DNA of 64,000 nucleotides, taken from positions 62,001-126,000 of the forward strand of contig RAZE01000010.1 of the NCBI GenBank assembly GCA_003611955.1, written 5' to 3'. The notes below the pieces were generated by a model that ran no database searches, was not told where the DNA came from, and saw nothing but the letters and a program-made list of their open reading frames with translations. The translations under genes and the position numbers were made by a program. The stretch is from a bacterium 1XD8-76 (GTDB lineage: Bacteria > Bacillota > Clostridia > Lachnospirales > Lachnospiraceae). Below are positions 52,423 to 61,416 of the stretch, one piece after another. The stretch's first letter is position 1. Each line of letters starts with the position of its first letter.

Positions 52423-54225
52423 ATGGTAGCAAATGTGAAAAAAACAATCAGAGTCCTGTTATACGGAGCCGGGCTGACCACCCTGCTGGTCCTATGCGTT
52501 ATCACAGGAATGTACATGGAGCGAAAACGGAAAGAAGATAAGGAGATGCGGGAAGAGCACGTGTCGGACATTGCTGTCGTAAACATGGATGACGGCATAG
52601 TGGTCGGGGAGTCGAGGATCAATTACGCTAGTCAGCTCATGGATTTTCCCGGGGACAATTTTATCGTGACCGGCCTGAATGATGCCAGAGCCGGGATCGA
52701 GAACGGCACCTACGCCGCCTGCATCGTCATACCGGAAACCTTCTCGGCGTCGGTCACTTCGCTGGAGAGAGAACCGCGGAAGGTCGTGCTGAACTATCAG
52801 TACAACCTCCGACTGGACGAGGAATCGGGACTGCAGGCGGTGAACGATGTGAACGCTTTTATCACCATGCTGAATTCCAACACCGCCTACATGTATATGG
52901 ATGCCATCATGGCGCAGTACCATCGGGTGCAGGATGACTCTTCCACGATCCTCTCCAACGACAACACGGAACTGGACGCTTACCGAAACCTGAACAGTTC
53001 CCTGATGGAGGCGCTGTACGCCGACTATGCGGATGCGGTGCAGGAGGGGAAGAACGACTTTGCGGTCCTGAAGGAGACAAATGCCGAGGCGGAGACGGTG
53101 ATAGATGATTTTCAGAAGGCCTACCGGACGGTCATCGACGATACGGTGGCGGGACAGGCGGCGCTTTTAGAGACGGGGCATGAGAACCTGGCGGAGGCAG
53201 TGGGACACTACAACGAGGAGATAGACAGGAAGCAGGAAGAGGCGAAGGAGGCCGTGGAGGAGATCCTGAACGAACAGCGGCTCAGGGACCAGAGGGAGGC
53301 CAACGAGCGCCTGGAGGAACTGTACCCGGAGGATGTCTCCGGAAATAACCCGAAGAAAGAGCGCCAGGGAAGTATTTCCGGAAACGATCCGGATGGCGGG
53401 GACGTCTCCGGCAACGACCCGGGCGGCGAGGAGAATGACCGGATCAGGCTTACAAAGCCCGACGAGGAACAGATCGGCAGGGTGACGGACCTGCTTCTCG
53501 AGCTGTTTCAGGCGGAAGCGGAGTCGGAGGAGATCGCTCAGGTATTGCAGGAGTACTATGTGGACGCTCTGTACGAGGAGTGCGAGGAGCAGATGACCCG
53601 GATGGAGGAAGAGGAGAAAAAGCTGGGCGAGAATCTGGAGAAGTATGAGAAGGGCCTGCTCGAGTACGATCCGATGCAGTATATCGAGAGAGCGGATATG
53701 GAGTCACGGCTGGACGATATCAACGACAATGCCGGGAAACTGTTCGACAGCGTGGAACAGAACAATACGGACTACCTGATTTACGCCGAAGATGTGTACA
53801 GCGCGACGGCGGAGCAGAAGAATCTTCTCCGGGATTCCCTGGACGAGGCGGGCGAGCAGACTGCGGCGAACGTGGAGGAGTGCATCGGGGAATTAAAGTT
53901 GTCCAGAGAAGCCGTAAACAGCGAGAACGTAAGCCTTCTGGGAGGATTTGCGGGCACGCTGGAGTACACGAGGGTGGGAAGCCAGGGAAACACGGCAGCC
54001 TACGATCACATCATCAATCCGGTTCTGCCGCAGGTCAACAGCCGGACGGCCTCGAACACGGAGGAAAATACGGCGGACGAGGATGGGAGAGGCGGCGGTT
54101 CCATGCAGGTATGGCTGCTCGTCGTTCTCGGGATCGGGATCGTCGCCTGCCTGACCGAAATATTCTTTTCCGTCAGGCAGCAGTACAAAAAGTCATCTGA
54201 TGGAATAGTCCAGTCTTCGGACTGA
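52423..54225 (+). CDS. EsaA-like type VII secretion membrane protein
   Basis: A 600-residue protein with one membrane helix at the start (about 10-27) and one near the end (about 562-582), enclosing a large extracellular coiled-coil region. IAVVNMDDGIVVGE and ENGTYAACIVIPETFSASVT match the YhgE/Pip-like fold at the N-terminal end of EsaA/YueB proteins of Firmicutes type VII systems. The middle has a short VSGN(N/D)P repeat linker near residues 305-345. EsaA spans the wall and helps export WXG100 substrates and toxins. The ribosome site is weak (GGAAAG). Confidence 0.8.
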   Translation: MVANVKKTIRVLLYGAGLTTLLVLCVITGMYMERKRKEDKEMREEHVSDIAVVNMDDGIVVGESRINYASQLMDFPGDNFIVTGLNDARAGIENGTYAACIVIPETFSASVTSLEREPRKVVLNYQYNLRLDEESGLQAVNDVNAFITMLNSNTAYMYMDAIMAQYHRVQDDSSTILSNDNTELDAYRNLNSSLMEALYADYADAVQEGKNDFAVLKETNAEAETVIDDFQKAYRTVIDDTVAGQAALLETGHENLAEAVGHYNEEIDRKQEEAKEAVEEILNEQRLRDQREANERLEELYPEDVSGNNPKKERQGSISGNDPDGGDVSGNDPGGEENDRIRLTKPDEEQIGRVTDLLLELFQAEAESEEIAQVLQEYYVDALYEECEEQMTRMEEEEKKLGENLEKYEKGLLEYDPMQYIERADMESRLDDINDNAGKLFDSVEQNNTDYLIYAEDVYSATAEQKNLLRDSLDEAGEQTAANVEECIGELKLSREAVNSENVSLLGGFAGTLEYTRVGSQGNTAAYDHIINPVLPQVNSRTASNTEENTADEDGRGGGSMQVWLLVVLGIGIVACLTEIFFSVRQQYKKSSDGIVQSSD

Positions 54226-54255
54226 TTATTAAATACAAAGGAAGGAGAGAAACAA

Positions 54256-54558
54256 ATGGGAGCAGAAAGTTTGAAAATGAGTTATGAGGACATGCAGGCT
54301 GAAATAGCGAAGCTGTCCCAGTATGCGGAGGAGTTTGAGACCACAACCAGCTCCATGACGTCGAGCGTGACTACGCTATGTGACGGATGGGTATCCGCGT
54401 CCACAGAGACCTACCGGGAAGACTATACCGCGCTGGCTAATAATTTTTCCCAGACGCTGGAAGTTGTCAGGAGCCTGATCCAGTCGACTTCTGACTACAT
54501 CGCCGACATGCAGGCGGTGGACAGCGCATATTCCAAGTCCAAAGTGTCTGTGGGATAA
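54256..54558 (+). CDS. WXG100-family protein (EsxA-like)
   Basis: A 100-residue two-helix protein with the turn motif GWVSASTETYREDY in place of the usual W-x-G, and a C-terminal YxxxD/E-type signal (SDYIADMQAV). WXG100 proteins form dimers that are exported by, or open, the type VII machinery. AAGGAGAG precedes the ATG. It lies 30 bases after the EsaA-like gene in the same operon. Confidence 0.88.
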   Translation: MGAESLKMSYEDMQAEIAKLSQYAEEFETTTSSMTSSVTTLCDGWVSASTETYREDYTALANNFSQTLEVVRSLIQSTSDYIADMQAVDSAYSKSKVSVG

Positions 54559-54634
54559 CGGCGTGAGAGACGGGCGGGGTAACAGAGCGATCTGTTACTT
54601 CTGCTCGCCTTGTTTTGTGAAGCGGGGAGCGAAA

Positions 54635-55051
54635 ATGGAAAATGATCTGATTTTAGACGGTGAGGCATGGAGGGAGAGAGACCAGATAACCTACACGTCC
54701 CTTTTGGATAAATACGGGGCGGCGGACCTGTTTTCCGGGGAGAACATGGAACGGTACCGTCAGGCAAAGGAGGGTCAGGACGCGAGGGCGCAGGAACTGA
54801 CTGAATATCTGTTTTCGGGACAGATGCAGACGGAGAACGAAGAAGAAAACATGACGGAGCTCATCTTTTCGAAGGAGATACGGCTTACAAAAGCCAGAGA
54901 TTACAACAGGGCGGAGGAAGACCATTCTCTGCATTTTGCCATGGCAGAACTGCTGCTTGTCCTGGTATTTCTGAGCGTGTGGATGAGAATACGGGCCGCA
55001 GGAAAGAGGAGGAGAGAGGCGGATGCAGCTGAAATTGACATGGAGGATTAG
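54635..55051 (+). CDS. Small single-span membrane protein of the type VII cluster
   Basis: A 138-residue protein with an acidic N-terminal domain and one membrane helix near the end (FAMAELLLVLVFLSVWM), followed by a short basic then acidic tail. I do not recognise the family; its size and topology recall EssA-like accessory proteins, but that is only analogy. I start at 54635 (MENDLILDGE) after GGGGAG rather than at the in-frame start at 54563. Its end overlaps the EsaB-like gene by 29 bases. Confidence 0.65.
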   Translation: MENDLILDGEAWRERDQITYTSLLDKYGAADLFSGENMERYRQAKEGQDARAQELTEYLFSGQMQTENEEENMTELIFSKEIRLTKARDYNRAEEDHSLHFAMAELLLVLVFLSVWMRIRAAGKRRREADAAEIDMED

Positions 55052-55280
55052 CGGGCAGAGGGATATGGATCTGCTGGTTGCCGACGGACAAAAGATAAAG
55101 GAGACCATGGAGATACTGGCGGAGAGAGGCCTGATAGATGAGGAGACGGCGGAGAGAGTCCGCTTTGTGAGGGCGATGAGGAAGAATAATCAGGTGAGCG
55201 TACTTTTGACATACAGGGAAGCAGAGGTCTATTCCGGGGATATTCTGGTGCCGGAAGAAGAGGAAGAGGACGAAGGATAA
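55023..55280 (+). CDS. EsaB/YukD-like ubiquitin-fold protein
   Basis: An 85-residue protein beginning MQLKLTWRISGQRDMDLLVA with a beta-grasp-like pattern (two strands, a helix IKETMEILAERGLI, and later strands) and a very acidic tail. EsaB/YukD proteins are ubiquitin-like cytosolic parts of Firmicutes type VII systems. It overlaps the gene before it by 29 bases, so translation is coupled. Confidence 0.72.
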   Translation: MQLKLTWRISGQRDMDLLVADGQKIKETMEILAERGLIDEETAERVRFVRAMRKNNQVSVLLTYREAEVYSGDILVPEEEEEDEG

Positions 55281-55293
55281 GGGGGTGGGATAA

Positions 55294-55710
55294 ATGCCAC
55301 GTGATAAAGATGCGGAAGAGAGAGCGAGAAGAGAGGCGCGCAGAGCTGCGATACGGGCGCAGATCAGGGTGTGGGAAGGAAAGAGAGCGGTCGTGGAGGG
55401 GCAGATCAGAGCGCTGAGCGGCGAACAGTCGAACCTGAACGGCTATCTGGGAGAGTGGAGCACCCAGAAGAGTATATATAGCGGGAACCCGCTCCTGTCG
55501 GAGGTCGTTATCGTAAACCTCTTTGAGGGCGTGTGTGCGGATGAAATAAAAGAAGAATTTACAAACTGCATCACGGAGATGGACCGGACTTACGGCGGGG
55601 TGTGCGGCCTGAATGGAAATGTGGGGACGCAGATATCCAGACTGCAGGATTATCTGGCGGTGATCAATGCGAAAATATCAGCGCTGTACAGCGAGCTGGC
55701 GTCCATTTAG
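55294..55710 (+). CDS. DUF5082-like helical protein of the type VII cluster
   Basis: A 138-residue, mostly coiled-coil protein with a strongly charged start (DKDAEERARREARRAAIRAQ). It resembles the DUF5082/YwqH-type proteins that sit upstream of LXG and Rhs-like toxins in type VII loci and are thought to act as helper or chaperone proteins. AGGGGG precedes the ATG. Confidence 0.62.
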   Translation: MPRDKDAEERARREARRAAIRAQIRVWEGKRAVVEGQIRALSGEQSNLNGYLGEWSTQKSIYSGNPLLSEVVIVNLFEGVCADEIKEEFTNCITEMDRTYGGVCGLNGNVGTQISRLQDYLAVINAKISALYSELASI

Positions 55711-55730
55711 GCGCGGAAACGGAGGAAAAT

Positions 55731-56024
55731 ATGGCACAGACAGTAAATCTGCGGGAGGCGGAATATCAGACGATCGTGACAGAGTTGTCTCAAATGCATA
55801 CGGATCAGCTACGAAACGTGGAGGATTTTATCGCGGAGATGAAAATGATGGTGACCAGCCAGGAAATTTTCTGGGCCAACAAGACGTCGGCGAAGATGGT
55901 GGATATGCTGGACGTACTGTCAAACGATATCATGACGTTAGTGGAGCAGGCGTTTCAGGACAGCGAGGCAGGAGTTGCCAATATGATAGCGAGCACTGTG
56001 ACAACGGACACCGCATGCGGTTGA
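55731..56024 (+). CDS. WXG100-like small helical protein
   Basis: A 97-residue helical hairpin protein with no classic W-x-G but the right length and operon position (EAEYQTIVTELSQMHTDQLR, then MVTSQEIFWANKTSAKM at the likely turn). Probably a toxin-specific targeting partner, like the Lap proteins described for LXG toxins. GGAGGAA precedes the ATG. Confidence 0.7.
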   Translation: MAQTVNLREAEYQTIVTELSQMHTDQLRNVEDFIAEMKMMVTSQEIFWANKTSAKMVDMLDVLSNDIMTLVEQAFQDSEAGVANMIASTVTTDTACG

Positions 56025-56040
56025 AGGGAGGAAGAAAAAG

Positions 56041-56334
56041 ATGTGTGATATCAGTATCAGCAGCAGTAGCACAGAGAGCATGATCGCCGGGCTGATCAGC
56101 AGAATCCAGACGAATATCATTGAAAGAAGCAAAGCGTCGGGGGACACGATTGTAAATGCGGTAGAAAACTCTGCAGGGGATTTTATCGAATCGCTGAAAG
56201 TGGAAGTGGAGCAGGAAGTGGTCATGATGAATTCTGTCGGAGAGCTTTTGATCACCATGGCGAACTATATACAGGCGGCATCGGCTTCTTTTGCGGATGT
56301 GGATACAACATACAATACTACAAAGATCAGCTAG
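56041..56334 (+). CDS. WXG100-like small helical protein (DUF5344-like)
   Basis: A 97-residue helical protein, second of the pair before the toxin. It is rich in Ser at the start and has two long helices (AGLISRIQTNIIERSKAS and KVEVEQEVVMMNSVGELLI). Size and place suggest that it works with the protein before it to deliver the toxin. GGGAGGAAG lies upstream of the ATG, 16 bases after the preceding stop. Confidence 0.68.
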   Translation: MCDISISSSSTESMIAGLISRIQTNIIERSKASGDTIVNAVENSAGDFIESLKVEVEQEVVMMNSVGELLITMANYIQAASASFADVDTTYNTTKIS

Positions 56335-56361
56335 AAATGCGGTTTATGAGGAGGAATGCAG

Positions 56362-59300
56362 ATGGGGAAATATAACAGCGTCACTTTGGACAGGGATCGG
56401 GCTTTTGACGTGAACAGCTTACAGGAGCTGCTCACCCAGGGGAAATCCATTTTAAATCAGGCGATCGATTTAAGTAAGAAGATGGAGGCTTCCCTCTCAG
56501 CTATCGCCAGCACCTACAGCGGGATCGAGGGCGGATACAGGGTCGGCGCACTGGGGGCGGACATCGACAGCCTGAGAGGGACGCTGTTAAAGGAGGTCTA
56601 TCAGGATACCATAGACCAGATGGAAAAGATCCTGACGAAGCTGATGGACGACATGCCCGCCTATGATAACAGTCTGGCCCAGGACATGGACGGGATCGGG
56701 GAGATACTGGGTTCCGTGCGGGGCAGGATCGAAGAACTGCGGGGACTTCTGGAGGCCGGGGACGTGAACCTGGCCTACCAGGAGTTCCGGAGCCGTCTGG
56801 AGGAAGTGAAGACCGGATGGGATGCGAGCACAGCGGAGTTTTCGGAGGCCCTTGCGGAGATCGAGAGCGACATGCTGGGGGTCACAGCGGCGGCGGTGCA
56901 GTACAGCAGGGACCCGGTGAACCTCTCCACGGGAAATTTCGTCTACGACCATGAGGACTTAAAGATCGGCGGGGAGATCCCGCTGTCCTTCCGCCGCTAT
57001 TATAACTCCAGGACCCGGAGCAAAGGGTGCCTTGGCAGGTGCTTTGTACATAACTATGAGATGCATCTGGAGGAGAAAGCGGAGAAGGAGAAGATCACCG
57101 TCACCATGGGGGACGGGCAGAAAAAGACCTTCCGGAAGGAGGAGGACGGGACTTGCCGAAGCCTCTATTCCGCGGTGGAGACGCTGGCGGCGGAGGAGGA
57201 GACTTATGTCCTGACCACACCCGCCGGGGAGAGGACTGTCTTCCGGAGAGAAGGGCAGATGATCCGTCAGGAGAACCGGCAGGGCAGGGGCATCACCTTC
57301 TCTTACGGGGAAGAGGGAAGATTGGAGAAGGCGGAGACGGATAACGGCGCCTTTTTGGAGTATACTTACGATTCGGACGGCCAGCTGGTTCAGGTGGAAG
57401 ACCATACGGGGAGGAAGGTGGAGCTCTCCTATGAGAAAGGGAAGATTTCCGCGGTCAAAACCCCCGGAGGGAGCGTCTATGCCTACCGGTATGGGAAGAA
57501 CGGCCGGATCGAGGAGACCGTCAACCCGCGCGGTTATGTTACCGTGAAAAATACTTACGATGAAAAGCGCCGGATCACCGGGCAGGAGTTCCCGGACGGT
57601 GGGCATATGTGGTATACTTATGACGACGGGAAGAGGCAGGTCATCCTGACGGAGCGAAACGGAAGTAAGATCACCTACGTCCATGACAGCAGGTACCGGA
57701 ACACGGACGTCCTGTACGAGGACGGGACGAAGGAGCACTTCGGGTACAACGGGAAGAACCAGAGGACGCTCTATGTAGACCGGAACGGGAACGAGACCCG
57801 GATGGCCTACGATGACAGAGGAAATCTTACCCAGACGATCAACGCGCTGGGGGATAAGACGAACTTTACTTACAACGCGGACAACCAGCTGATGACCCTG
57901 AAAGTGAACGGGAAGGAGAAGCTGCGCAACGTTTATGATAAGAACGGAAGCCTGGTCTCTTCGACCGGGGCGGACGGAAACGGGGACCGCACGGAATACG
58001 ACGGGATGGGACGGCCGGTCTGCATCGTCCATGCGGACCGGAGCGAGACTAAGATCGCTTATGATGGCCGGGGGAACATAAAGAGTATCCGGGACGGCGG
58101 GGGAGCGGAGACCAGCTATCAGTATGACGATTTGAACCGTGTGGTCCGGAGCGTGGACGGAAACGGAAACGCCACGGCTTACGAGTACAATGACGCCGAT
58201 CAGGTGAGCCGGGTGACAAACCCTCTCGGCGCGTACCGGAGCTACCGCTACAATGAGAGCGGGAAGGTCACCGCGGTCACGGACTATGACGGCTATACGG
58301 TAGAGGCCGACTACAATGAGATCGGCAGAATTAACAGGGTCACGGACAAAGAGGGGAATGCCACGGAGTATGCCTACGACAGCATGTGGAACACCAGTCT
58401 TGTCAGGCATCCGGACGGCGGCGCCATAAGCTACCGGTATGACAAAAATAACCGTCTCTGTGAGGAGAGCCTGCCGGAGGGCGGGAGCATTCTTTATGCC
58501 TATGACGGCAACGGGAACTGGACGGGCATCACGGACGCGGAAGGGAATCACACGGCCTTCGCCTATGACGCCCTGAACCGCGTCGTCAAAAAGACGGATG
58601 AGGCGGGGGCGGAAACCCGCTATGCCTATGACGCGGAGGGAAATATGGTCTGCGTCACGGACGCCTTGGGGAACCAGACCGCTTACGCTTATGATGAGAG
58701 GAACCGTCCCGTTTCGGAGACCGATGCCCTGGGGAACACCACCGCCTATACGTATGATGCGATGGGAAACCTGACGGGGATCCGCTATCCCAATGGGAGC
58801 GCAGAAGAGCGCGTCTACCGGAACGGAAATCTGGCGGAACACAGGAGGGCGGACGGAAGCGTCATGCGGTACAGTTATGACGCCAACGGGAACTGTATCT
58901 GCATGGAGAACAGTGCCGGGGAGAAAATGACCATCGCCTACGATGCCCTGAACCGCAGGGAGAGGGTCACCAACCCGGACGGCGGGATAATCCGCTATGC
59001 GTATGACGCCGTCGGGAACATCACGAAGATGACGGACGCCCTGGGCAGGGAGACCCGCTATGCCTATACGCCCAACGGGAACCTGTCGTCGGTGACGGAC
59101 GCCCTGGGGAATGAGACAAGGTATGCCTATGACTCCATGGGGCGTCTCGTGAAAGCGGAACGGATAGGGGATGTAATGGATGGCGCGCCGGCAGACGGGG
59201 AGGCGGAGATACAGACTACGGCTTACCGCTGGAACCGGAACGGCCTTGTGGCCTCCGTCACGGATCCGTTAGGGGCGGAGGAATCCTTCGGCTACGACAA

Positions 59301-61413
59301 AAACGGCCGGATGACGGACCGGTGGGACCGGGACGGGTACCACACCGCGTACCGGTACGACGGGCGGGGCCTGCTGCAGGATATTTTCTACGGGGATGGA
59401 AACCGCGTATCGTACCATTATGACGCCCTGGGGAGACTGGAGGAAGCCCGGGATGCCGCCGGGGCGACAAAGATCGTAAGTGACGCCCTGGGCAGGGTGG
59501 TATCCGTGACAGGCCCCGATGGGAAGACGGTCGGTTATGAGTGGGGGAGCATGGGCGAGAGACGGCGGCTCACCTATCCCGACGGAAGGGAAGCACTGTA
59601 CGGCTACAACGAAAAGGGACAGCTTTCCTCCCTGTCCGCCGGAAGGGGCGCCATCACCTATACGTATGACCCGTCAGGGCGTCTGAAGGAAAAGACCTTC
59701 CCCAACGGGACAGCGGCGGAATATGCCTACACGGCGGCGGGACAGCTTGAGAGGATCCGCCATACCGGGAAGGGGATCGGGGAGGAATACCTCTACCACT
59801 ATGATAAGGCCGGGAACAAGACCGGGGCAGAGAAGAAAAGACAGGGGATGGAGGCGGACAGCGGGCTCTTCGGCTACCGCTACGATGCCCTGAACCGCCT
59901 TACGGAGGTAAGCCGGGACGGGCAGCTGCTGCGAAGATATGTCTATGACGCGTTCGGGAACCGCACGTTAAAAGAGGACTACAGCAGCGGGAAGCCGGTG
60001 CAGACCACGTACCGGTACAATGGGGCCAACCAGCTGATTTCCCACGTGGAGGAAGAGGGGAGACAGGATTATGCCTATGACCGGCGGGGAAACCTGACGG
60101 CGGTGAGCCGGGGGGAGGAACGGTTAAAGGCCTTCACTTTCGACGCGGCCAACCGGATGGACAGCGCGCTTCAGATAAAAGGAGGGACAGAGAGACGGGT
60201 AAAATACCGGTATGATGCGTTCGGCAACCGCACAGGGCAGACGGTGTACAGCGGGGCGGCGGGAAGCGGCATCCACGGCATCCCCGACATGGGGATGCAG
60301 GAGCCAAAAGACCCGGAGAAACAGATCTGCTATACCATCGACCTGACGAGGCAGTACCGCAATGTGCTGGCGGCGGAAGACAACGCGGGGCAGAAAGCGC
60401 AGACCTTCTACTGGGACGGGAATGTGGCGGCCATGGAAGAGGCCGGGCAGGACAGTTACTATCTGCAGGATGACCTGGGGAGCCCGATGCACCTGCTGGA
60501 CGGGGACGGGGAAGTCAGGGAAAGCTACGGCTTTGATGAGTTCGGACAGGCCCTTTTCCCTTACGAGGAAAGACAGGCACAGCCGTTCGGGTATACCGGA
60601 TACCAGATGGAAGAAGCCGGCGGACTGTACTTTGCGCAGGCGAGGAGGTATGATGCCGGGGCAGGGAGGTTTGTCAGTGAGGATGTTGTGAAAGGGCATG
60701 TAGCGTCGCCCTATATGCTGAACAGTTATATTTATTGCTGGAATCGGCCGTTGGAGCATGTGGATTTGGATGGGCGAATCCCGGAGGAGATAGTTGGGGA
60801 GGAAAACTCAGACTATGTAGCAGCAGTATATTTAGTGAATGAAAGCGGAGCATTGGGGCAAGGACATGCAGCGCTTTTGTTGATGCAAGATAATGGAAAT
60901 GCAGAATTCTATAGCTATGCAGGCAAAGTGACCCCGAAAGCATTTACGTTGGGGAGTGAGGGATATTTGTCTACGCATGTTGATAGTTTCGGAGTTCCAT
61001 CTACTATTTCAATAGAAGATTTTATAAATAATAGTGGTGCATATGCGGATAATGTATATAATAAAGGGGTTAATTTAAGTGAAATTGACTCTTATACAAA
61101 TGGAGTATATATTCCAATATCAAACGATGAGGGAATTGCTATGCATAATATGGCAATGGAAATAAGATCTGAACCAGGAAAATACAATTTATGGAATCAT
61201 AATTGCGGACAAGTGGCACAAATAATATTACAGGCAGGAGAAAAGGATTTTGCAAAAACAACATTTGCGTGGTGGGATACGCGGCCAAATTCCGTATATG
61301 ATAATATTGTGGAAGAAATTGAAAAAGGAGACAGGCCGGGATGGAGATATGGATCAATAGGGGAATTGATGTTATTGGATAATAATAACGATAATTGTAT
61401 AGACGGGGAGTAG
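56362..61413 (+). CDS. Rhs-repeat toxin with type VII-like N-terminus and cysteine-peptidase-like tip
   Basis: A 1683-residue polymorphic toxin. The first 185 residues are helical, like LXG-type targeting heads. Then DPVNLSTGNFVYDHEDL opens the Rhs cage, followed by dozens of YD repeats (YDALNRV, YDSMGRL) to the core end RYDAGAGRFVSEDVV and HVDLDG (about residue 1470). The tip, about 215 residues, is AT-richer and holds GQGHAALLLM and WNHNCGQVAQIIL, a His...Cys pair like permuted NlpC/papain-fold enzymes. It would be secreted and cut or modify a target in rival cells. Start at 56362 follows GAGGAGG. Confidence 0.88.
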   Translation: MGKYNSVTLDRDRAFDVNSLQELLTQGKSILNQAIDLSKKMEASLSAIASTYSGIEGGYRVGALGADIDSLRGTLLKEVYQDTIDQMEKILTKLMDDMPAYDNSLAQDMDGIGEILGSVRGRIEELRGLLEAGDVNLAYQEFRSRLEEVKTGWDASTAEFSEALAEIESDMLGVTAAAVQYSRDPVNLSTGNFVYDHEDLKIGGEIPLSFRRYYNSRTRSKGCLGRCFVHNYEMHLEEKAEKEKITVTMGDGQKKTFRKEEDGTCRSLYSAVETLAAEEETYVLTTPAGERTVFRREGQMIRQENRQGRGITFSYGEEGRLEKAETDNGAFLEYTYDSDGQLVQVEDHTGRKVELSYEKGKISAVKTPGGSVYAYRYGKNGRIEETVNPRGYVTVKNTYDEKRRITGQEFPDGGHMWYTYDDGKRQVILTERNGSKITYVHDSRYRNTDVLYEDGTKEHFGYNGKNQRTLYVDRNGNETRMAYDDRGNLTQTINALGDKTNFTYNADNQLMTLKVNGKEKLRNVYDKNGSLVSSTGADGNGDRTEYDGMGRPVCIVHADRSETKIAYDGRGNIKSIRDGGGAETSYQYDDLNRVVRSVDGNGNATAYEYNDADQVSRVTNPLGAYRSYRYNESGKVTAVTDYDGYTVEADYNEIGRINRVTDKEGNATEYAYDSMWNTSLVRHPDGGAISYRYDKNNRLCEESLPEGGSILYAYDGNGNWTGITDAEGNHTAFAYDALNRVVKKTDEAGAETRYAYDAEGNMVCVTDALGNQTAYAYDERNRPVSETDALGNTTAYTYDAMGNLTGIRYPNGSAEERVYRNGNLAEHRRADGSVMRYSYDANGNCICMENSAGEKMTIAYDALNRRERVTNPDGGIIRYAYDAVGNITKMTDALGRETRYAYTPNGNLSSVTDALGNETRYAYDSMGRLVKAERIGDVMDGAPADGEAEIQTTAYRWNRNGLVASVTDPLGAEESFGYDKNGRMTDRWDRDGYHTAYRYDGRGLLQDIFYGDGNRVSYHYDALGRLEEARDAAGATKIVSDALGRVVSVTGPDGKTVGYEWGSMGERRRLTYPDGREALYGYNEKGQLSSLSAGRGAITYTYDPSGRLKEKTFPNGTAAEYAYTAAGQLERIRHTGKGIGEEYLYHYDKAGNKTGAEKKRQGMEADSGLFGYRYDALNRLTEVSRDGQLLRRYVYDAFGNRTLKEDYSSGKPVQTTYRYNGANQLISHVEEEGRQDYAYDRRGNLTAVSRGEERLKAFTFDAANRMDSALQIKGGTERRVKYRYDAFGNRTGQTVYSGAAGSGIHGIPDMGMQEPKDPEKQICYTIDLTRQYRNVLAAEDNAGQKAQTFYWDGNVAAMEEAGQDSYYLQDDLGSPMHLLDGDGEVRESYGFDEFGQALFPYEERQAQPFGYTGYQMEEAGGLYFAQARRYDAGAGRFVSEDVVKGHVASPYMLNSYIYCWNRPLEHVDLDGRIPEEIVGEENSDYVAAVYLVNESGALGQGHAALLLMQDNGNAEFYSYAGKVTPKAFTLGSEGYLSTHVDSFGVPSTISIEDFINNSGAYADNVYNKGVNLSEIDSYTNGVYIPISNDEGIAMHNMAMEIRSEPGKYNLWNHNCGQVAQIILQAGEKDFAKTTFAWWDTRPNSVYDNIVEEIEKGDRPGWRYGSIGELMLLDNNNDNCIDGE

Positions 61414-61416
61414 GGA

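Noticed and set aside
56959-58842. 627-residue open frame on the minus strand inside the Rhs gene
   Set aside because: It lies wholly antisense to the repeat region of the toxin; repeated GC-rich codons keep the frame open. The translation shows only low-complexity repeats of the shadow frame and has no ribosome site.
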